Shown here in pieces: positions 50,882 to 59,282 of a stretch of DNA of 64,000 bases; position 1 is the first letter of the stretch; every line of letters starts with the position of its first letter. The notes beneath the pieces are model-generated. The model searched no databases. It was not told where the DNA came from and saw nothing but the letters and a program-made list of their open reading frames with translations. The DNA lies in assembly GCA_048499435.1 (NCBI GenBank), contig JASNZW010000001.1, positions 248,001-312,000 on the forward strand, given 5' to 3'. A program made the position numbers and the translations under genes. This DNA comes from DAOTWC01 sp048499435. GTDB taxonomy: Bacteria > Chloroflexota > Anaerolineae > Aggregatilineales > Phototrophicaceae.

Positions 50882-51573
50882 CCGGCGGCGGCCAGCGGCA
50901 GAGCCGTGCCGGTGCGGTCCTGCATAGCAAAGCCGAATACCTGCCCGAAGCGCGCCGCGGCGCGCGCTTCAACCGCGCCCGCGTCCAGCGGCCCGCCCAG
51001 CAGCGCCGCCATGCTGGTCACGCCCCGGTCGCGCAGGCCGCAGGGGATAATGCCGCTGAAATACGCCATATCGGTGTTGATGTTGAGCGCGAAACCGTGT
51101 TTGGTCACCGCGCGCGCGCTGACGCGCACGCCGATCGCGCAGATTTTGGCCGCGCCGCCCGGCGTCTCAACCCACACACCGGTCAGGCCCGCCTGCGCCC
51201 GCCCGGCGATGCCGAAATCCGCCAGCGCGCCGATAACAACCCGCTCCAGCGCGCGCACATAAGCGATCGGGTCGCGGGTTTCCAGCGCGATGATCGGGTA
51301 GCCGACAAGCTGTCCTGGCCCGTGATAGGTGATGTCGCCACCCCGGTCAGCGCGGCAGACCTGCACGCCCCGCCGCTGGCGCTCAGCCGCGTCCCACAGC
51401 AGGTGTTCGCTGCGCCCGGCAGAGCCAAGCGTGTACGTGTGCGGGTGCGAGAGCAGCAGCAGCGCGTCGCCGGTTTCGCCGCGCCCGCGCGCCGCCGCCA
51501 GCCGCGTTTGCAGCGCCAGCGCCTCGGCGTAAGCCACCTCGCCCAGCCGCCACAGCGCGCAGACGCGGCTCAC
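50878..51573 (-). CDS. lipB: Lipoyl(octanoyl) transferase LipB
   Basis: 231 residues from GTG 51573, overlapping the stop of the preceding hydrolase-like gene as GTGA. LipB moves octanoate from acyl carrier protein to lipoyl domains. The family pattern RGGDITYHGPGQLVGYPII is complete, the catalytic Lys sits in GGAAKICAIGVRVS and the acyl-thioester Cys in GIIPCGLRDRGVTSM. It is transcribed last of three minus-strand genes (acetyltransferase, hydrolase-like, lipB). No lipA is nearby. Confidence 0.93.
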   Translation of the reverse strand: MSRVCALWRLGEVAYAEALALQTRLAAARGRGETGDALLLLSHPHTYTLGSAGRSEHLLWDAAERQRRGVQVCRADRGGDITYHGPGQLVGYPIIALETRDPIAYVRALERVVIGALADFGIAGRAQAGLTGVWVETPGGAAKICAIGVRVSARAVTKHGFALNINTDMAYFSGIIPCGLRDRGVTSMAALLGGPLDAGAVEARAAARFGQVFGFAMQDRTGTALPLAAAG

Positions 51574-52307
51574 AGCGGCCCCGTTGACCGCGTCGGGCGG
51601 TCAAGCAGCGTGTCCAGAAAAGCGAGCGTGGCGGCCCAGGCGGCGCGGGCGTGGCCCAGCGCGGCGGCGGCGGTGTCGTCGCTGAAAATGTCGTGGCCCG
51701 CGCCCTCCAGCACAATGACGCGGTGCGGCAGCGGCTGCGCGGCCAGCTCCGCGCGCAGGGCCGCGATATGCTGGGCGGGAATGTGCCGGTCCTGCGAGCC
51801 GTACAGCGCCAGAATCGGCGCCTGCGCCCCGGCGAAACGCCCCAGAAACTGCTGCGGAAAGCCGGCATAGGCTACCGCCGCCTCCAGGTCGTGGCGCGTG
51901 AGCGCCGCCTCAAACGCCAGGCTGCCCCCCAGCCCCAGGCCGACCGCCGCCACGTCACCGTTGCACTGGTGATGCGTCTCCAGCGCGCTCAGCGCGGCGT
52001 CAATGCGGCGGTACGCCCCCTGGCCCAGCGCGTTAAGCAGGCGCAGCGCCTCAGCGGCGCTGGCCGCCGTCTGCCCATCGTACAGATCGGGCGCGATCAC
52101 GTAATGGCCGACGCTGGCGAACTGGTTCGCCAGCCGGCGCACCGCCGGCGTCAGCCCCCACCAGTCATGAATCAGGACCACGCCGGGGAAGCGGCTGGCG
52201 CGGTGCGGGTGCGCCCAGTACGCCGGGAACTGGCGGCGGTCGTCGGTGTTAATGACGATATGGCCGGTGGTGATGTCGTATTCAACCCGGTTCAGGCTGT
52301 CGGACAT
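51570..52307 (-). CDS. Dienelactone hydrolase family protein with Gly at the nucleophile position
   Basis: 245 residues from ATG 52307. The alpha/beta-hydrolase fold has GVVLIHDWWGLTPAVRRLAN and the later acid and base of the triad in LYGSQDRHIP and LEGAGHDIFSD. The nucleophile elbow that should read G-x-C-x-G-G (or Ser) reads VGLGLGGSLAFEAA, so Gly replaces Cys/Ser. The codon is GGG and the reading frame is intact. It may be an inactive paralogue with a binding role. It overlaps lipB and follows the acetyltransferase gene by 8 bp. Confidence 0.72.
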   Translation of the reverse strand: MSDSLNRVEYDITTGHIVINTDDRRQFPAYWAHPHRASRFPGVVLIHDWWGLTPAVRRLANQFASVGHYVIAPDLYDGQTAASAAEALRLLNALGQGAYRRIDAALSALETHHQCNGDVAAVGLGLGGSLAFEAALTRHDLEAAVAYAGFPQQFLGRFAGAQAPILALYGSQDRHIPAQHIAALRAELAAQPLPHRVIVLEGAGHDIFSDDTAAAALGHARAAWAATLAFLDTLLDRPTRSTGPL

Positions 52308-52315
52308 AGGCGGCC

Positions 52316-53260
52316 TCACACGTCCAGCGCGTAGACATCGCGCGCGAAGGCGTCCGGCTCGGCCTCTGGCCCCAGCGTCTTGAGCGCGCTGTCGTTTACG
52401 GTCATCTCCAGCGTGCGGTAGCCTTCGCGGTGCGCCCAGTCGCGCACCGCCGTAATAAGCTGGCTGGTGAGCTGGCGCGGCGACCAGCAGTACACGTCCG
52501 CGCTGCGCGGCTCGTAAAGCTGCTGCTGCACACACAGCAGCGCGTCGTGCCCGGCGGCGTTCAGGCGCAGGCGGTGGGTGCGGCGCTGGCGCATCTCAGG
52601 CAGCGCGTCCCACGTGCGCGGCCACAGCGTTTCCCACTGGCAGCGCGCGCTCTCCAGCCGGCCCAGCGGCATCTGCCAGCCCGCGATAACCGCCGGGTTC
52701 GGGTCCGGGTAATCAACCGCGCGGTAAAACCCCTGGCCGCTGCGGGCGGGCAGCGCGCTGCGCCTGACATGCTCGATCACGCGCATCCCCTCGGCGGCGT
52801 AAAGCGCCTTCTGCTCCGGCGGCGCGGCGCACGCCAGCAGGCGCGACAGCCTGAGCGCCTGCGCCTGCTCGGCCATCGCCCGCACCAGCGCGCCCTCCAG
52901 GCCGCGGCCCTCGGCGGCGGGGTGAACGGCCGGGGCGGTCATGTGCAGGTGCGCGCCGAACGGCGGCGGCTCGCTGCCGGTGTACCCCTCGCAGTAGGCG
53001 CGCACGCCGCCGCGATCCTCCGCCACCAGCGCCAGCCCCGCCCCGCGCAGCAGATGGCTGAGGTGAATCGCCCCGGTCTCGACGCTCATCCAGGCCCCGC
53101 CATGCAGCCAGCGCTCGTACAGCGTGAGCGCCGCGTAGGGCACATCCTCGACCCGCCCGCCGCTGTCCAGCCGCTGCCACACACCGATGCGCGCCTGAAA
53201 CAGCGCGCTGATCGCCGCCGTGTCGTCCAGCCGCGCGGGCCTGATGTTCAACTCGCTCAT
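52316..53260 (-). CDS. GNAT family N-acetyltransferase, probably two domains
   Basis: 314 residues from ATG 53260. The N-terminal half has the GNAT fold: LNIRPARLDDTAAISALFQA, the acetyl-CoA loop AVHPAAEGRGLEGALVRAMA (the R/Q-x-x-G-x-G/A region reads AEGRGLEG) and a helix after it. The C-terminal half (AVRDWAHREGYRTLEMTVND, SALKTLG) resembles a second degenerate GNAT unit, as in tandem-GNAT proteins. The acceptor molecule is unknown. Leads a minus-strand group with the hydrolase-like gene and lipB. Confidence 0.78.
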   Translation of the reverse strand: MSELNIRPARLDDTAAISALFQARIGVWQRLDSGGRVEDVPYAALTLYERWLHGGAWMSVETGAIHLSHLLRGAGLALVAEDRGGVRAYCEGYTGSEPPPFGAHLHMTAPAVHPAAEGRGLEGALVRAMAEQAQALRLSRLLACAAPPEQKALYAAEGMRVIEHVRRSALPARSGQGFYRAVDYPDPNPAVIAGWQMPLGRLESARCQWETLWPRTWDALPEMRQRRTHRLRLNAAGHDALLCVQQQLYEPRSADVYCWSPRQLTSQLITAVRDWAHREGYRTLEMTVNDSALKTLGPEAEPDAFARDVYALDV

Positions 53261-53467
53261 AGAGGGTCGCAATTCTCCACACGCCACACGAGAGTGCATC
53301 CAGAACCAGGGCAGCGCCAGCGCGAAAGCCGGCTGCGAAGGCGCAGCGGCCGCGCCGCGCGCTCGAATACACCCCTTCGCACTTGCGCGAACAACCCAAT
53401 TGTACCATCATCAACAGGCAGAGGTTACACGCTGTCCGCGCATACAACACAATAAGGAAACCCTGGC

Positions 53468-54529
53468 ATGGCTGAACTACAGATCGCCATTGATCCGGCT
53501 GTGGATTTTCTGGTCGGCATGCTCAACGTGCCCAGCCCAACCGGCTTTACCGCCGACGCGGTGGACTACGCGGCGCAGGGTTTCGCCGCGCTGGCCATCC
53601 CCGGCGCGGCCATCAGCACGACGGCCAAGGGCGCGCTGCTGCTGACGCTGCCGGGCCGCGCGAGCAGCGCCCGCCGGGGCCTGACGGCGCACGTGGACAC
53701 GCTCGGCCTGATGGTGCGCGCGATCAAACCAAGCGGGCGGCTGAAAGTGGTGCCGCTGGGCGGCATCATGTGGGGCGGCGTCGAGATGGAAGGCGTCACG
53801 GTGCGCACCGCCGACAACCGCCTTTTCCGCGGCACAGTCCTGCCGGAAAACCCCAGCGTGCACGTCAACACCGCCATCCAGCGCAGCGAGCGCAGCGCCA
53901 GCACGATGGAAATCCGCCTGGACGCGCGCACCAGCAGCGCCGCCGAAACGCGCGCGCTGGGCATTGAAGTGGGCGATTTCGTGTTTGTGGACCCGCGCGT
54001 CGAAACCGGCAGCAGCGGCTTTATCCGGGGGCGTTTCCTCGACAACAAGGCGGGCATCGCCTGCATTTACGCCGCGCTGAGCGCGCTGAACGCCGCCGGC
54101 CTCCAGCCGGCCCAGGACACCGCCGTGCTGATCGCCAACTATGAGGAAGTCGGCCACGGTGGCGCGGCTGGCTGGCCCTACGAGCTGGCCGAACTGCTGG
54201 TGGTGGACATGGGCGCGCTGGGCGACGACCAGAACAGCGACGAGTTCTCGGTCAGCATCTGTGTGCGGGACGGCGGCGGCCCTTATCATCACGCGCTGAC
54301 CGACAGGCTGCGGCGGCTGGCCACCGCGCACGATATCCGCTTCAAACCGGATATTTACATCAACTATTCCTCCGACGGCACGGCCTACTGGCGGTCCGGC
54401 GGCGGCGCGCGCGTCGGGCTGGTCGGGCCGGGCGTGGACGCCTCGCACGCTTACGAGCGCACCCACCGCGACGCGCTCCAGCACACGGCGCACCTGATCG
54501 CGCGCTACCTGCTGGACGCCGGTGAATAA
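53468..54529 (+). CDS. M42 family metallo-aminopeptidase
   Basis: 353 residues from ATG 53468 (AAGGAAAC upstream). M42 glutamyl/aspartyl-type or endoglucanase-like aminopeptidases carry two metals. Ligands are in LTAHVDTLGLMV, GRFLDNKAGIACIY, IANYEEVGHGGAAG (catalytic Glu) and LLVVDMGALGDD, and a C-terminal His in RTHRDALQHTAHL. They form large tetrahedral complexes that trim peptides. It complements the peptidase block at 26.7-32.6 kb but is not linked to it. Confidence 0.9.
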   Translation: MAELQIAIDPAVDFLVGMLNVPSPTGFTADAVDYAAQGFAALAIPGAAISTTAKGALLLTLPGRASSARRGLTAHVDTLGLMVRAIKPSGRLKVVPLGGIMWGGVEMEGVTVRTADNRLFRGTVLPENPSVHVNTAIQRSERSASTMEIRLDARTSSAAETRALGIEVGDFVFVDPRVETGSSGFIRGRFLDNKAGIACIYAALSALNAAGLQPAQDTAVLIANYEEVGHGGAAGWPYELAELLVVDMGALGDDQNSDEFSVSICVRDGGGPYHHALTDRLRRLATAHDIRFKPDIYINYSSDGTAYWRSGGGARVGLVGPGVDASHAYERTHRDALQHTAHLIARYLLDAGE

Positions 54530-54554
54530 GCGGCGGCGGCCGCGCTTCTCGTGT

Positions 54555-54577
54555 TATAATCGAATCACCATTCGATT
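54555..54577 (+). promoter_or_regulatory. -10 box and 8-bp operator palindrome before the acyl-CoA dehydrogenase gene
   Basis: TATAAT lies at 54555-54560. Directly on it and extending downstream is an exact inverted repeat, aatcgaat (54558-54565) / attcgatt (54570-54577) around cacc. The start codon is at 54599. A TetR- or MarR-type repressor is the expected binder; none is encoded next to it. Confidence 0.6.
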
Positions 54578-54598
54578 GTGGATGTGAGGCCGCGCAAA

Positions 54599-56320
54599 AT
54601 GGACAACGCCAGCAGAGGCCGCAGCGCGCTGCGCGCCTGGGAAGACAGCAAACCGGGCAATTTTTTCACCGCTGACGCCAATTTACAGCATGTGCTGCGC
54701 TACTACCTGGGCAACGGCGCTTACGACACCGCCCAGCCGGGCCTGGCGAGCCTGGGCGCGGAGGCGGCCACCCTGCTGGACGCCGCCGCCCGCGCCGAGG
54801 ACGAGATCGGCAACCACCCGCGCCTGGAGCGCTGGACTGGCATCGGCGAGCGCGTGGAGACGGTCGTCTTTCACCCCAACCACGACCGCGCCGGGGCGCT
54901 GATCTGGCGCTCAGGCGTGCTGGCGCTTCAGGAACAGCCGGGGCGCGTCGTGGAGCAGATGGGGCTGTATTACCTGCTGGCGCACAACGGCGAAGGCGGC
55001 CACCTGTGTTCCCTCGCCTGCACCTCCGGGCTGATCCGCGCGCTTCAGCAGGCCGCGTCTGTCGAAGTGCGCGAGCAGTTCCTGCCGCCGCTGCTGCGCC
55101 GCCGCTACGACGACATGCAGCACGGCGCGCAGTTCCTCACTGAGGTGCAGGGCGGCAGCGATGTCGGCGCCAACGCCGTGACGGCGCGCCCCGCCGGCGA
55201 CGGCGCGTGGCGCATCAGCGGCGAGAAATGGTTCTGCTCCAATGTCAACGCCGACCAGTTCCTGCTGACGGCCCGCCCCGAAGGCGCGCCGGACGGCACG
55301 CGCGGCCTGGGCCTGTTCCTGGTCCCGCGCCGCCTGCCAGACGGCAGCGTCAACGGCTTCAGCATCCGCCGCCTGAAGGACAAGCTGGGCACGCGCACGC
55401 TCGCCAGCGCCGAACTCGACTTCGACAGCGCCCTGGCCTACCCGGTCGGGCCGCTGGACCGGGGCTTCAAGAACACCGTCGAGCTGGTGCTGAACACCTC
55501 GCGCCTGCTGAACGCCGTCGCCTGCGCCGGCATCATGCGCCGCGCCTACATCGAAGCGGCCGCCTACGCCTGTCACCGCGCCGCTTTCGGCACGGCCATC
55601 ATCAGCTATCCGCTGGTCCAGGAAGCGCTGGCCGACATCGCGGCGGAATATTACGCCGCCACCGCGTCTGGCTTTTACCTGGCCCACCTGCTGGACCAGA
55701 TCGAAACCGGGCGCGCCACCAGCGACGAAACCGGCGTCTACCGCCTGCTGGTCAGCGCCAACAAATACCTCACCAGCGTGCGCGCCTCCGAGATGGTCCA
55801 CCGCGCTATCGAGGTGCTGGGCGGCAACGGCGCGATCGAATCGTTCAGCGTGCTGCCGCGCCTCTACCGCGACATGCTGGTGCTGGAAAGCTGGGAGGGC
55901 ACGCACAATGTCCTCTGCCTGCAGGTGGTGCGCGACATCACCCGCTATGACCTGCACCTGCCCTACGAGCGCGCCCTGCGCGCCCTGCTGGCGCGCGTGA
56001 CCAGCCCGGAGCTGGCCGACAGCGTGGAGGCCGTCAGCGCCGCGCTGGGCGGCGTGCGCGGCACTCTGCTGCGCCTGCATCGCGGCGGCGACCGCAGCGC
56101 CCAGGCCCACGCCCGCCGCTTTACCGACCTGCTCATGTACACCGCCCAGGCGGCGCTGCTGCTGGCCGAGGCACAGTGGGAAAGCGAGCGCGGCCTGCGC
56201 ACGGCCAAAGCCGACGTGCTGGCGCATTTCATCGCGCGCCATCTGCGCCCGGACAGCGACCTGCTGGACGACAGCGCCTACCTGGCGCGCGTCGAACGGC
56301 TGGCGGCGCACCTGCTCTGA
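54599..56320 (+). CDS. AidB-like acyl-CoA dehydrogenase
   Basis: 573 residues from ATG 54599 (GAGGC upstream; GTG 54578 is less likely). The FAD-binding and substrate regions of the ACAD family are visible: FLTEVQGGSDVGANAVTARP, WRISGEKWFCSNVNADQF, SIRRLKDKLGTRTLASAELD and the C-terminal EVLGGNGAIESF. The N-terminus NFFTADANLQHVLRYYL and the late VLESWEGTHNVLCLQVVRD (in place of YEGT) are AidB-like rather than short-chain dehydrogenase. E. coli AidB belongs to the adaptive response to alkylation and binds DNA; the activity here may instead be acyl-CoA oxidation. Confidence 0.85.
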   Translation: MDNASRGRSALRAWEDSKPGNFFTADANLQHVLRYYLGNGAYDTAQPGLASLGAEAATLLDAAARAEDEIGNHPRLERWTGIGERVETVVFHPNHDRAGALIWRSGVLALQEQPGRVVEQMGLYYLLAHNGEGGHLCSLACTSGLIRALQQAASVEVREQFLPPLLRRRYDDMQHGAQFLTEVQGGSDVGANAVTARPAGDGAWRISGEKWFCSNVNADQFLLTARPEGAPDGTRGLGLFLVPRRLPDGSVNGFSIRRLKDKLGTRTLASAELDFDSALAYPVGPLDRGFKNTVELVLNTSRLLNAVACAGIMRRAYIEAAAYACHRAAFGTAIISYPLVQEALADIAAEYYAATASGFYLAHLLDQIETGRATSDETGVYRLLVSANKYLTSVRASEMVHRAIEVLGGNGAIESFSVLPRLYRDMLVLESWEGTHNVLCLQVVRDITRYDLHLPYERALRALLARVTSPELADSVEAVSAALGGVRGTLLRLHRGGDRSAQAHARRFTDLLMYTAQAALLLAEAQWESERGLRTAKADVLAHFIARHLRPDSDLLDDSAYLARVERLAAHLL

Positions 56321-56396
56321 CCGCGCGCAGTTGCCGCCGCCCCGCCCGCCGGGTATAGTTGGCCGGTGCTGGCGACGTTCGTAGCCAAGGGGGGAC

Positions 56397-56744
56397 ATGA
56401 TGACTGGCGAGCTTCCGGCGGGCGCGCCCTATCTCTACCTGACAACCACTGGCCGCCGCAGCGGCAAACCGCACGAGATCGAAATCTGGTACGTGGTTTA
56501 CGCCGGCTGCTGCTATCTGGTCGCGGAGCTGCGCGAGCGCGCCGACTGGGTGCGCAACATCCAGCACGACCCGGCGGTGACCTTCCGGCTGGAAAACCGC
56601 GTCTTTGCCGCCGACGGGCGCGTCGTTGACCCGGCCGCTGAGCCGGAGCGCGCGGCGGCGGTCCGCGCGCTGATGGACGCCAAGTACGACTGGAGCGACG
56701 GCCTGATCGTCGAGCTGTGCCCGCGCCCGGAACAGCGCGCATGA
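56397..56744 (+). CDS. Small flavin/F420-type oxidoreductase (nitroreductase-like, DUF385)
   Basis: 115 residues from ATG 56397, or 114 from ATG 56400 with AAGGGGGG upstream. The split-barrel core YLYLTTTGRRSGKPHEIEIWYV is diagnostic of the deazaflavin (F420)/flavin-dependent nitroreductase group, with WVRNIQHDPAVTF and RLENRVFAADGR after it. Such enzymes reduce quinones, nitro compounds or other small molecules. A -10-like TATAGT lies at 56354-56359. Its stop codon overlaps the next ATG as ATGA. Confidence 0.82.
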   Translation: MMTGELPAGAPYLYLTTTGRRSGKPHEIEIWYVVYAGCCYLVAELRERADWVRNIQHDPAVTFRLENRVFAADGRVVDPAAEPERAAAVRALMDAKYDWSDGLIVELCPRPEQRA

Positions 56745-58342
56745 TCGCCGCCCTGAACCCGGTCAGCGTTGAGGCTGCGCTGCGCGCCGCCGGCGCTTTT
56801 CGCCCCTTCCCGCCCGCCGCTGACCGCGCCGCCTGGGACGCCATCCGCGCGGCGCTGGCGCCTGATGAAGCGGCGGGCTGGCTGGCGCGCGCCGAACAGG
56901 CCGCTGCCGCCCCGCTGCCGCCAGCGGCGGACTATCTCAGCGCGGCCTACGGCGCGGCCCAGGATGCGCGCCGCCGCGCGCTAACGGCCCTGGCCGCCGC
57001 CGCCTGCCTGTTCGGTGACAGCCGTTTTCTGGAGCCGCTGCTGAGCTGCGCCGGGGCTGTCTGCGCGGAGAGCGCCTGGGCCTGGCCGGACCCTCACGGC
57101 GGCCTGCCGGACCCCGCCGCGCCGCACATTGACGCCCGCGCCGCCTTTACCGCGCTGGCCCTGGCCGAGCTGAGCGCGCTGCTGGGCGCGGCGCTGCCGC
57201 CGGCTCTGGCGGCGCGCGTCGCCGCTGAAGTCGAGCAGCGCGTGCTGGCCCCGTTCATGCGCCGCCACGATTTCGGCTGGATGTTCAGCGCCAGCCACGA
57301 CGCGGCGGTCTGTGTCGCCGGCGTCGTCGGGGCGGCGCTGTACCTTGAGCCGGACCCGGCGCGGCTGGCGGAGATCACAGCGCGCGGCCTGTGGGCGCTG
57401 GGCGGCGGCCTTCAGCAGCTCGACCCGCGCGGTTGGGCGCGCGGGCTGGGCGCGTGGGCGCTGCTGACGGACCTGCTGGCCGCGCGCACCGGCGGGCGCA
57501 TAGACCTGCTGGCGGACTCCGCCGGGCTGGCCCGCCTGCCGCTGCTGGCCCGGCTCGGCCCCGGCGTGTACGCCGGTAGCCCGCCCGACGGCCAGCCAAC
57601 CGCGCCGCTGCTGAGCTGGCTGGCGCGGCGTTTCGATCAGCCCGCCGTCGCGCGGCTGGCGTGGGAACAGCGCGCCGCTGTCCCGGCCAATGAGCTGCCC
57701 TGGGCGCTGCGCGGCCTGGTGTGGCGGCCCGGCGTGGCGGCCGCCGCGCCGCCTGATCTGCCCGTGAACGACTGGGATGAGCGCCTCGTCTGGCTGATAT
57801 CGCGCTTCAACCCCGCTGACCCCGACGCGCTGGCGCTGGCGCTGCCGGGCGGCCAGAGCACAGCGGTTTACTGCGGCGGCGACCTGTTCATCGCCGACGC
57901 GCCGCCGCCGCTGGCGGCCGACCAGCCCGCGCAGCCCGGCGCGGCGGGCGTCCCGCTGGAGCGCCAGTTCAACCCCTCGTTTGACTTCATGAGCCTGGAG
58001 CTGAAAAACGCCTACCCGCCGGCGGCCGGGCTGCTGGCGCTGCGGCGCGTCGTCGCGCTGCACCGCACACCGCCGCGCGGCTGGGTGGAGCTGGTGGACG
58101 GCGTGTTGTTCGATGGCGCGCCGCGCACGCTGGCGCTGACGTTAATCACGCACAGCAAAGCGGCGCTGGCCCCTGGCGTGATCGTGCTTGACGGCCAGCG
58201 CGGCGCGCTGCGCATCGAATACGACGCGGAGCAGATCAGCGCGCGCCTGGAGCCGGGCGCTGACTTCAGCCAGTTGGTGTTCGCTTTTCGCGAGCCGCGC
58301 CAATCCGGCGCGATCCGCCTGAAAATCGAGCCTGTGTTGTGA
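56741..58342 (+). CDS. Putative heparinase/alginate-lyase-like protein (alpha/alpha toroid)
   Basis: 533 residues starting at ATG 56741, overlapping the previous stop. Helical repeats (ALTALAAAACLFGDSRFLEP, ARAAFTALALAELSALLGAA, RRHDFGWMFSASHDAAVC) in the first 300 residues resemble the alpha/alpha toroid of heparinase II/III, and the last 150 resemble the beta-sheet domain that follows (ELKNAYPPAAGLLALRRVVA, LHRTPPRGWVELVDGVLF). Catalytic residues of heparinase (His/Tyr) cannot be assigned with confidence. No signal peptide. Family assignment is tentative. Confidence 0.5.
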   Translation: MIAALNPVSVEAALRAAGAFRPFPPAADRAAWDAIRAALAPDEAAGWLARAEQAAAAPLPPAADYLSAAYGAAQDARRRALTALAAAACLFGDSRFLEPLLSCAGAVCAESAWAWPDPHGGLPDPAAPHIDARAAFTALALAELSALLGAALPPALAARVAAEVEQRVLAPFMRRHDFGWMFSASHDAAVCVAGVVGAALYLEPDPARLAEITARGLWALGGGLQQLDPRGWARGLGAWALLTDLLAARTGGRIDLLADSAGLARLPLLARLGPGVYAGSPPDGQPTAPLLSWLARRFDQPAVARLAWEQRAAVPANELPWALRGLVWRPGVAAAAPPDLPVNDWDERLVWLISRFNPADPDALALALPGGQSTAVYCGGDLFIADAPPPLAADQPAQPGAAGVPLERQFNPSFDFMSLELKNAYPPAAGLLALRRVVALHRTPPRGWVELVDGVLFDGAPRTLALTLITHSKAALAPGVIVLDGQRGALRIEYDAEQISARLEPGADFSQLVFAFREPRQSGAIRLKIEPVL

Positions 58343-58358
58343 CCGTGAGGGGCGGTAT

Positions 58359-58685
58359 ATGCAGCGCGTGCTGATCGTGTTCACCGTGCCGGAAACGCAC
58401 CTGGAGCCGGTGCTGGACGCCATCGCGGCGGCGGGCGCGGGCGTGATCGGCGAGTACACGCACTGTTCGTTCACAGCGGCGGGGACCGGGCGCTTCAGGC
58501 CGTCGGCGGCGGCCAACCCTCTGCTAGGCGCGCGCGGCGCGCTGAACGCCGTGCCGGAGCTGCGCGTCGAGGCCTTCTGCCAGCGCGACCGGGCGCGGGC
58601 GGTCGTCATCGCCCTGCGCGCCGCCCACCCCTACGACGAGCCGGTGTATTACATCATTCCGCTGCTGGACGCGGAGTCGCTGTAG
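58359..58685 (+). CDS. Standalone NIF3/YqfO-like domain protein
   Basis: 108 residues from ATG 58359 (GTGAGGGGCGG upstream). The pattern RVLIVFTVPETHLEPVLDAI, GEYTHCSFTAAGTGRFRPS and HPYDEPVYYIIPLLD is the middle YqfO-type insertion of NIF3 proteins found as a free small protein in many bacteria, often with CutA-like ferredoxin fold. Function is not known. Its 3' end overlaps the convergent lipoprotein gene by 32 bp. Confidence 0.82.
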   Translation: MQRVLIVFTVPETHLEPVLDAIAAAGAGVIGEYTHCSFTAAGTGRFRPSAAANPLLGARGALNAVPELRVEAFCQRDRARAVVIALRAAHPYDEPVYYIIPLLDAESL

Positions 58686-59256
58686 GGCGGCGCGGGATCA
58701 GCCAGTCGGGCACTGGCGCAGGCTGTGCCGCCACCTCAAACGCGCCTGTGCGCGCGCACAGCAGAGCGTCAGCCGGGGCGTCGTCCGCGCGCGCCACGCC
58801 CAGCGTCCAGTCATACCAACCGGGGCCGGGCAGCGCGCTCACCGGCAGCTCAAACAGCGCCGTTTGCCCGCCCGGAAGCTGCACGCCCTGGTTAGCGCCG
58901 GTCGCGCGCTGCACCGCGATAAAGCGCACAACCGGCCCGGCCGCCGCCAGCGTGACCGCGAGCGGTATCACGCCGTCCGCGGCGAAGCGCGCGCCCTCTG
59001 GAATCGTGTACAGCGGCGTAAAGCCCGCGCACAACTCGGCGGCGCTGAGCGTGGCCGTCAGCGTGGGGACGGGGGATGGTGTGGGGGTGGCTGTCGGCGG
59101 CGCGGGGGTGGCGCTGGGCGTTGGCGTCCAGGTGGGGGGCAGCGTGGGGGCGTGCAGCGGGGTTGGCGTGACGGCGGGCCGGCTGGCAGCGCCGCAGGCC
59201 GCCAGCGCGAGCACAGCGGCGGCCAGCACAGCCAGCCGGCAAGCGGGCCGCTTCAA
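58654..59256 (-). CDS. Lipoprotein with Thr/Pro-rich linker, function unknown
   Basis: 200 residues from ATG 59256. The signal peptide ends in the lipobox LALAACGA, predicting lipid attachment at Cys 21. A Thr/Pro linker (TPTPLHAPTLPPTWTPTPSA) of about 45 residues follows, then a beta-rich globular domain with LAAAGPVVRFIAVQRATGAN, LPGPGWYDWTLGVARADDAP and two Cys (ELCAGF, LLCARTG) likely in a disulfide. The last ten residues PRRPTATPRPAAE are again linker-like. The fold may be immunoglobulin-like; no family is recognised. Confidence 0.75.
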   Translation of the reverse strand: MKRPACRLAVLAAAVLALAACGAASRPAVTPTPLHAPTLPPTWTPTPSATPAPPTATPTPSPVPTLTATLSAAELCAGFTPLYTIPEGARFAADGVIPLAVTLAAAGPVVRFIAVQRATGANQGVQLPGGQTALFELPVSALPGPGWYDWTLGVARADDAPADALLCARTGAFEVAAQPAPVPDWLIPRRPTATPRPAAE

Positions 59257-59282
59257 CAGGTTAAGAGCGCCCGCCGGCGCTG

